Part shown: in pieces, positions 1-4,524 of the stretch
How positions within the stretch are numbered: position 1 is the stretch's first letter
How the letters are laid out: each line of letters begins with the position of its first letter
Assembly: GCA_027451645.1 (NCBI GenBank)
Contig: DAIDIX010000117.1
Span: 1-5,951 of the forward strand
Reading direction: 5' to 3'
Source: Candidatus Dormiibacterota bacterium
GTDB lineage: Bacteria; Chloroflexota; Dormibacteria; Aeolococcales; Aeolococcaceae
Length of the DNA: 5,951 nucleotides
Notes under the pieces: model-generated
The model's database searches: none
Told to the model about the DNA's origin: nothing
Seen by the model: the letters and a program-made list of their open reading frames with translations, nothing else
Position numbers and translations under genes: made by a program

Positions 1-1
1 G

Positions 2-604
2 CACCTCATCCTCCGGGTGGATCGCACAGATCTCAGCAAGAACATCATCCGCGGGTTTCTTGCGTATGAACGGATGCTTGAGCAGCACCCTGAATATATA
101 GGCAATACCGTCTTCTGGGCCTTCCTTCAGGAAAGCCGCCAGGATATCGGAGACTACCGTGCATACCTTGGGAATGTTGTTGGACTTGCAGCACGCATCA
201 ACCACCGGTTCAGGGAGAGAAACTGGATGCCGATCAAGCTCGAGATCGACAACGATATCTACAGGGCACTGGCTGGCTACAAGCAGTTTGATGTCCTCCT
301 CGTGAATCCCATCTACGATGGCATGAACCTCGTTGCAAAAGAGGGCATGCTCTGCAATGAGCCCAATGGCGTGCTTGTCCTCAGCGAGAATGCCGGTTCC
401 CATGATGAGCTTGGGCAGTTTGCACTCTCCATCAACCCCTTTGACATCGATGAGACTGCGGATGCGCTCTTCAGGGCACTCACCATGGAACGCGTAGAGA
501 GAAAGCGCAGGGCTGATGGCATCCGCAGGACAGTGCATTCGAATGACATCACACGATGGATAGCCCGCCAGCTCCAGGACATCCGTGAACTCACTCCACA
601 GTGA
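2..604 (+). CDS. otsA: Trehalose-6-phosphate synthase, C-terminal part (5' truncated by window edge)
   Basis: This is a GT20-family glycosyltransferase, which makes trehalose 6-phosphate from UDP-glucose (or another NDP-glucose) and glucose 6-phosphate in the cytoplasm. The reading frame is open from base 2 with no initiation signal, so about 200 C-terminal residues of a protein usually 460-500 aa long are present. The visible part opens with LILRVDRTDLSKNI, matching the OtsA segment that precedes the second Rossmann domain. It contains the family signature DGMNLVAKE, whose Asp and Glu belong to the nucleotide-sugar site, then VLSENAGSHDEL and INPFDIDETADAL. The GTG at 17 is an internal Val codon of the conserved RVDRTD stretch, not a start. 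Translation ends at a TGA at 602-604. The usual partner otsB (phosphatase) is not downstream; it could lie upstream or elsewhere. The family assignment is very secure. Confidence 0.95.
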   Translation, partial: HLILRVDRTDLSKNIIRGFLAYERMLEQHPEYIGNTVFWAFLQESRQDIGDYRAYLGNVVGLAARINHRFRERNWMPIKLEIDNDIYRALAGYKQFDVLLVNPIYDGMNLVAKEGMLCNEPNGVLVLSENAGSHDELGQFALSINPFDIDETADALFRALTMERVERKRRADGIRRTVHSNDITRWIARQLQDIRELTPQ

Positions 605-628
605 GTCCCATGTCGAGAAGAGCCCGCT

Positions 629-637
629 TGCTATGCT
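629..637 (+). promoter_or_regulatory. Candidate extended -10 promoter for the 680-3703 cluster
   Basis: The 75-bp gap after otsA contains TGCTATGCT, a TGn extension joined to a hexamer matching TATAAT at four of six positions, including the key A2 and T6. No good -35 lies 16-18 nt upstream, which is tolerated with an extended -10. Transcription would start near 644 and leave a leader of about 36 nt containing AGGAG at 662-666. A perfect 6-bp inverted repeat, AAGAGC at 618-623 and GCTCTT at 635-640, overlaps the hexamer. It could be an operator or a weak otsA hairpin, but no T-tract follows. Confidence 0.35.
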
Positions 638-679
638 CTTAGTGACAGGAACGGGCCGAGCAGGAGCATGTAGCACGAG

Positions 680-1114
680 ATGACTGATTCGACGCAATCC
701 CTCGAACATCTTGCACGGGATGTTCTGGAAGCATCGCAGGATCTGGTCCATGCAGAGATCCGTGTCGTCAAGGCCAGGGGTGTGCAGGCCCTCCTCGAGC
801 TCAGGCACGGAATTGTCCTTGCCCTCATTGCACTGGTCCTTGCTGCACTTGCAGTCGTGGTGCTCGTGGGACTTCTCGCAACAATCATCGGAAGTCTCCT
901 GCACATGCTGTGGCTTGGCTGGTGCATCATGCTTGTCATCCTGCTTGGTGCAGCAGCATTCACTGGATACCGGGGGTATCGGACATTCCGTACCACAGCT
1001 ACTACTGCATCCGATACGATGACATCGGTCAAGGAGGAAATTGAATGGCTGAAGAAGTTCGCGAAGCAGAGCGTGAAAGGGACGAGCAGCGGGAGCGGCT
1101 CACAAAATCCGTAG
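680..1114 (+). CDS. Phage holin family / Holin-X-like two-TM membrane protein
   Basis: This is a 144-aa integral membrane protein. An amphipathic N-terminal helix (residues 5-42, with acidic and basic residues) leads into a hydrophobic segment at about 44-71 and a second at about 76-96. A basic, Ser/Gly-rich cytoplasmic tail of about 48 residues follows. This layout (helix, helical hairpin, short charged tail) is that of the actinobacterial putative Holin-X family (Phage_holin_3_6, PF07332). Members are common chromosomal genes outside prophages, so the name does not imply lysis. The ATG at 680 is the only good start; AGGAG at 662-666 is rather far away (13 nt). The last 70 nt also encode the N-terminus of the next gene in another frame, and that gene's Shine-Dalgarno lies inside this one, so the two are probably translationally coupled. 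The family call is by architecture, and the function is unknown. Confidence 0.75.
   Translation: MTDSTQSLEHLARDVLEASQDLVHAEIRVVKARGVQALLELRHGIVLALIALVLAALAVVVLVGLLATIIGSLLHMLWLGWCIMLVILLGAAAFTGYRGYRTFRTTATTASDTMTSVKEEIEWLKKFAKQSVKGTSSGSGSQNP
1031..1037 (+). promoter_or_regulatory. Strong internal Shine-Dalgarno for the overlapping gene at 1045
   Basis: AAGGAGG lies 7 nt upstream of the ATG at 1045 and is a near-perfect match to the 16S 3' end. It sits within codons of the upstream Holin-X-like gene (residues KEE). It supports the ATG at 1045 despite the 70-nt overlap, and no ATG, GTG or TTG follows in that frame until the membrane segment is reached. Confidence 0.8.
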
Positions 1115-1500
1115 GTGAGCTTGAGAAGCAGGTTCGTACTGAGCTTGACTGGAAAGCCAGGCTTACAGCTGATGGTGCCCGGATTGCCGTGGTGACTGTC
1201 ACCTCGCTCTCTGTCATCCTTTCCCTTGTCGCACTTCGCAGGATCCTGCGTCCTGCACATCGCTCTTCCTCCCCCCAGGAGGACCTGTATCCCGAATATG
1301 CATCCGTTGAGGAACTCACAAGCGAGATCCATGCAATGCGAAACCAACTCGCAAAGCTCTCCGTTAAGAAGTCAGGTGGACTGGGACGTGCAGTAGCCCT
1401 GCGACTTGTCACTGCTGCAGGTACAGCTGCAGGAACACTCATTGCGAAAAGGGTGTTTGAACGGATGGGAACAGACACAGACGATCTCTACGGAGGATGA
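1045..1500 (+). CDS. DUF3618-like one-TM membrane protein
   Basis: This is a 151-aa protein. Residues 1-45 are highly charged and probably helical or coiled-coil (REAERERDEQRERLTKSVGELEKQV). The following ELDWKARL leads into a transmembrane segment at about 46-65. The pattern R-x2-L-x2-SV-x2-L before a K-A-R motif resembles DUF3618 (PF12277), a small actinobacterial family often found beside Holin-X genes. A second charged helix (about 87-108) is followed by a small-residue-rich segment (113-135, Gly/Ala/Thr/Leu) that may be membrane-associated. The start is set by the Shine-Dalgarno at 1031-1037 and overlaps the upstream gene by 70 nt. The PBP gene begins 28 nt after this stop codon, which points to one transcript. 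No enzymatic motif is visible. An envelope scaffold or accessory role is inferred from position only. Confidence 0.65.
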   Translation: MAEEVREAERERDEQRERLTKSVGELEKQVRTELDWKARLTADGARIAVVTVTSLSVILSLVALRRILRPAHRSSSPQEDLYPEYASVEELTSEIHAMRNQLAKLSVKKSGGLGRAVALRLVTAAGTAAGTLIAKRVFERMGTDTDDLYGG

Positions 1501-1513
1501 GCCTCCGCAGTAC

Positions 1514-1520
1514 AGGAGGA
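1514..1520 (+). promoter_or_regulatory. Shine-Dalgarno that fixes the PBP start at 1529
   Basis: AGGAGGA lies 8 nt before the ATG at 1529. The same frame stays open back to an ATG at 1406, but that would add 41 residues of low-complexity, non-family sequence overlapping the previous gene. The ribosome site and the basic cytoplasmic start MTNRSRRR favour 1529. Confidence 0.8.
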
Positions 1521-1528
1521 GCATCGGA

Positions 1529-3703
1529 ATGACGAACAGATCACGACGCCGCGCAGATGCACGTCGGCGTGAGCTCTATGGTGGATTCTGGGCACGGCTT
1601 GCCTCATGGAGGCGAGTGGCTGCAATCATGATCACAGGGTTCGTCATCGGCTCCATTGGCACTGGATCGCTTGTCGCCTACGCAGAGGTGACCATGCCTC
1701 CCATCACGACACTTGGTACCCAGACGGGATCGATCACTATTGAAGATTCGACTGGCCACGTCATTGCAACTGTCGGACGGAACGGTGTTGTGAGCACACC
1801 CGTTGCCCTCCAGAACATTTCCCCCCTCCTCATCAAGGCAACTATCGATACTGAGGACAGATACTTCTACTCCGAGGGAGCTCTCGATCCCATCCGTATC
1901 GTGAAGGCTGCATTCGTCGATGCTGCATCAGGCTCAGCAGCCCAGGGTGCGAGCACCATTACGCAGGAACTCGCAAAGATGGTGTACTTCGGCTACGAGG
2001 CACCAAAATCTGCCATGCGGAAAATCCGTGAGGCACTGCTCGCAAATGAGATCTCGCAGAAGTATACGAAGAACGAGATCCTCGACAAGTACCTCAATAT
2101 CGTGTTCTACGGAGAGAACTCGTACGGCATCCAGGCAGCAGCAGAACGGTTCTTCGGAGTGAATGCTTCCGCTCTCACCCTTCAGGAGGCAAGCCTCCTT
2201 GCTGGTCTTCCCCAGGCTCCCTCGTATTACGATCCGTTCGTCAATCCCCAGGCAGCATGGGAACGGCAGCATGTCGTCCTTGCAGGCATGGTGAAGGTTG
2301 GTGACATCACGCAGCAGCAGGCTGATGCTGTCGACCCTCTTGTTGGTGGCTACTCTCCAACTCCTGCAGAGAAGGTGCTCCAGGTGGCCCACCAGCAGGA
2401 AATGCTCACCCTCCTTCGCGGGGGTCATCCCCCTACAGTGGATCCTGGACCAGCACCCCATTTTGTCCAGTTTGTCGAGAATGAGCTGAGCCAGTACTTC
2501 GCCAATGATCCCTCTGCTCTTCAGGGCAACCTCACTGTCATCACGACTCTCAACCTCGCACTCCAGGAACGTGCTGATGCCATCATCCACAAGGAGATCT
2601 ACGGTCCGTATCCCATCGGTCATGGCGTGAACAATGCTGCAATGCTCATGATGAATCCGAAGAATGGGGCCATCGAGGTCATGGTGGGCTCAGCGAACTA
2701 TGCTGACACTTCCATCGATGGGGAGTTCAATGTCACAACCGGGCTCCGTCAGCCAGGCTCATCCTTCAAGCCGTTCGTGTATGAAACAGGCTTCATGAAT
2801 GGCACGCTCACTCCCGATACCATTCTCAATGACACATACCAGCAGTCCCAGCTCGAGGGCGGTGTGAAGGACTGGGACCGGAAATACGAGGGGAACATTC
2901 CTGCCTGGGAGTGTCTTGTTCACTCTCGGAATGTCTGTACGGAACAGGCAATGGGTATGGCAGGCATCGACAATGTCATTGCCTTCGCGCATAGTGCTGG
3001 CATCGACACCCCGATTGCCCACAATCTCAGCAGTGGCATTGGCACGTCAGCAGTGCACATGCTCAACATGACTGCTGCCTATGCTCCGTTTGCAAATGGC
3101 GGATATGTAGTGAAGCCGTTTGCAATCCTCAAGGTTGTTGCACAGAACGGAACAGTACTCATCAACAATGCTGTCACGCCAAACTACGGTTCCATCATGA
3201 CTCCGTACCAGGCATGGTCGATGGACACCATACTCGAGAAGTACCCGCACTACTGGGGTCTCAACATCCGGTACCCCACAGCAGGAAAATCTGGAACCAC
3301 TGACAACTATGCTGATGCATGGTACTACGCATTCACACCAAGCTGGATAGTGAGCACCTGGGCAGGACACACCTCAGCAACAGATCCTGGTGAGCTTCCA
3401 ACAAATGGCATCTACGGTTCCATTCAGGCCCAGTACACGACAGTACCCTTTGTGAACTCGCTTCCGAAGCCTGCTGCCTTTTCCTCCACGCCTCCGAGCG
3501 GAACACTCTGTCCCAGCTGCTCACCTGCACCCTCGCCATCCGGAACTCCTGCACCAAGCAGCACGCCTACCACGTCAGCAACTCCATACATCCAGACAAC
3601 GCCTACAGGCTCTCCATCGACTGGCATCCTCCCAACGCCCACGCCAACTCCGTCACCATCCCAGAGTGGAGGAAGCGGAGGAATCGTCATTCCACCCGGC
3701 TGA
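1529..3703 (+). CDS. Bifunctional class A penicillin-binding protein (PBP1A/PonA-like)
   Basis: This 724-aa enzyme polymerises lipid II into glycan strands (GT51 domain) and crosslinks peptides (transpeptidase) on the outer face of the membrane. A basic cytoplasmic start (residues 1-29) precedes a TM anchor at 30-50. The GT51 domain (about 85-270) has EDRYF with catalytic Glu109, GASTITQELAK at 140-150, and KYTKNEILDKYLN at 178-190 with Glu183. The transpeptidase domain (about 371-635) has PGSSFKP with nucleophile Ser411 and Lys414, SRN at 466-468, and KSGT at 587-590, where the usual motif is KTGT. The tail from about 649 is rich in Pro, Ser and Thr and carries CPSC at 661-664. It is probably a flexible wall-spanning extension. 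The EDR motif lacks the usual His and Gly (SEGALD where EHxGxD is common). The gene is third in a probable operon with two small membrane proteins and converges on the next gene with a 34-bp gap. The class A assignment is secure; orthology to a particular ponA is not claimed. Confidence 0.96.
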   Translation: MTNRSRRRADARRRELYGGFWARLASWRRVAAIMITGFVIGSIGTGSLVAYAEVTMPPITTLGTQTGSITIEDSTGHVIATVGRNGVVSTPVALQNISPLLIKATIDTEDRYFYSEGALDPIRIVKAAFVDAASGSAAQGASTITQELAKMVYFGYEAPKSAMRKIREALLANEISQKYTKNEILDKYLNIVFYGENSYGIQAAAERFFGVNASALTLQEASLLAGLPQAPSYYDPFVNPQAAWERQHVVLAGMVKVGDITQQQADAVDPLVGGYSPTPAEKVLQVAHQQEMLTLLRGGHPPTVDPGPAPHFVQFVENELSQYFANDPSALQGNLTVITTLNLALQERADAIIHKEIYGPYPIGHGVNNAAMLMMNPKNGAIEVMVGSANYADTSIDGEFNVTTGLRQPGSSFKPFVYETGFMNGTLTPDTILNDTYQQSQLEGGVKDWDRKYEGNIPAWECLVHSRNVCTEQAMGMAGIDNVIAFAHSAGIDTPIAHNLSSGIGTSAVHMLNMTAAYAPFANGGYVVKPFAILKVVAQNGTVLINNAVTPNYGSIMTPYQAWSMDTILEKYPHYWGLNIRYPTAGKSGTTDNYADAWYYAFTPSWIVSTWAGHTSATDPGELPTNGIYGSIQAQYTTVPFVNSLPKPAAFSSTPPSGTLCPSCSPAPSPSGTPAPSSTPTTSATPYIQTTPTGSPSTGILPTPTPTPSPSQSGGSGGIVIPPG

Positions 3704-3737
3704 GTCGCAGAGACGTGATTCTCGTGTCCTGACAGTG

Positions 3738-4337
3738 CTACTGGATGGAAGTGCGACCGAGAAATGCAGCGAACCGGTCTGGAAGAGGTGCATCTTCTGA
3801 AGTTGGCACAACTTCCCCAAACGGCTTTCCCTCACCACGTGGCACTGATGCAAGCCGTGCCCGTGCAAAGGCAAACACTCGCTCGAGAGCTGACATGTCC
3901 CAGCTGGAAGTGGGCTCGCCAAGAGCATCCGCAATGTCCCAAGCATGGGAAAAGTACTCCATAGAGCGCATCCGGACAAACACCCAGCCAGGAGTTTCTC
4001 CCATGGGAAGCGTGTAGAGCTTCTCCTCCTCCAGCCTATCCGGAAGAACCAGAGCACGCTCGTGTGCGGACACTGCTGCTGACCTCCAGTCAGCACCGAG
4101 GTAGTCGTTGCCTCGAGTGGGCATCGGGCCCTCCCCGCACACTGCAAGTGTCATGAGCTCACCAGTGACGACATGGTTGATGAGATCTCGAATAGTCCAC
4201 CCCTCACACGGAGTTGGACATGAAAGCACATCCTCCTCGAGGGGAGTGACGTACTGCCACCAGCACTCTGCAGCAGTGGCAAAATCCCGATGGAGTTCTT
4301 CGGTTGTCGGGCGCAGCGATACGAGGAGATCTGTCAT
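3738..4337 (-). CDS. TIGR03086 / mycothiol-dependent maleylpyruvate isomerase-like metal-binding protein
   Basis: This is a 199-aa protein of the DinB-like four-helix fold. The N-terminal half has the family motif C-x-GW-x-IRDL-x-NH (residues 44-55), with His55 as the expected first metal ligand. E-x3-H at 127-131 (EYFSH, followed by AWDIADAL) supplies the likely second and third ligands. In mycothiol-dependent maleylpyruvate isomerase the divalent metal is held by a comparable His, Glu and His set. Many relatives are annotated only as TIGR03086 metal-binding proteins of unknown substrate and may be thiol-dependent transferases or isomerases using mycothiol. No signal peptide is seen, so it is cytoplasmic. 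The ATG at 4335-4337 lies 7 nt from an extended -10, with no properly spaced Shine-Dalgarno, which suggests a leaderless mRNA. It stands alone, convergent with the PBP and divergent from the repeat protein. The family is fairly sure and the substrate unknown. Confidence 0.85.
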   Translation of the reverse strand: MTDLLVSLRPTTEELHRDFATAAECWWQYVTPLEEDVLSCPTPCEGWTIRDLINHVVTGELMTLAVCGEGPMPTRGNDYLGADWRSAAVSAHERALVLPDRLEEEKLYTLPMGETPGWVFVRMRSMEYFSHAWDIADALGEPTSSWDMSALERVFAFARARLASVPRGEGKPFGEVVPTSEDAPLPDRFAAFLGRTSIQ

Positions 4338-4344
4338 GTATCCC

Positions 4345-4353
4345 AGTGTACCA
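4345..4353 (-). promoter_or_regulatory. Extended -10 promoter, probably giving a leaderless mRNA
   Basis: On the minus strand the bases read TGGTACACT, a TGn extension plus a TAnnnT hexamer, followed by seven bases and then the ATG of the TIGR03086-like gene. That spacing puts the transcription start at or one base before the start codon. Only GGGA, 3 nt from the ATG, could serve as a Shine-Dalgarno, and that is too close. No convincing -35 is seen 16-18 nt upstream. Leaderless genes with a -10 at this distance are common in Actinobacteria. Confidence 0.5.
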
Positions 4354-4500
4354 GTGACCAGCCTTCAGACTGGGAGCAGCTTGCACGAAATGCACATCCA
4401 TCATCATCCGCACTCCGGGAAGGGTCACAGTTTGGCCACGAACGGGAGGAAATTGCACTGCTGACAGTTAACATGTCTTCATGGAGATCTCCGCTCCCTT

Positions 4501-4523
4501 CAGCTTCACTGCTGGTGAAGCAG
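4501..4523 (+). promoter_or_regulatory. Bistable hairpin around the ribosome-binding site of the repeat-protein gene
   Basis: The Shine-Dalgarno GGTGA (4514-4518) lies 6 nt before the ATG at 4525. A perfect 7-bp stem, GCTTCAC at 4503-4509 with GTGAAGC at 4515-4521 (loop TGCTG), would bury most of it. An alternative 5-bp stem, CTGCT at 4509-4513 with AGCAG at 4519-4523, would present exactly GGTGA as a five-base loop. The two stems share bases and exclude each other. The pairing is read directly from the sequence; a regulatory role is inferred. Confidence 0.4.
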
Positions 4524-4524
4524 C

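Noticed and set aside
668..673. ATGTAG start-stop element in the leader of the Holin-X-like gene
   Set aside because: The AGGAG is only 1 nt away, too close for initiation, so this is probably chance.
680..1114. Prophage lysis module suggested by the holin-like gene
   Set aside because: No endolysin, tail or other phage gene is nearby, and Holin-X-like genes are common housekeeping neighbours in actinobacterial chromosomes.
631..1347. A 238-aa open frame on the minus strand, with other long antisense frames at 1029-1478 and 1934-2623
   Set aside because: They lie opposite well-supported plus-strand genes, have no family motifs or ribosome sites, and look like mirror frames of the coding sequence.
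1406..1528. 41-residue N-terminal extension of the PBP
   Set aside because: The residues are not PBP-like, the segment overlaps the upstream gene, and a strong Shine-Dalgarno stands before the ATG at 1529.
3712..3728. Possible terminator hairpin after the PBP (7-bp stem with two G-U pairs, TTC loop)
   Set aside because: No T-tract follows, and the wobble pairs make it ineffective on the opposite strand. A real bidirectional terminator would be stronger.
4463..4477. GTTAAC palindrome with short GACA/TGTC flanks and a TAACAT hexamer as a promoter or operator for the repeat-protein gene
   Set aside because: There is no acceptable -35 or TGn extension, and the inverted arms are only 4 bp. It remains the least bad -10 in that stretch but is not supported enough to list.
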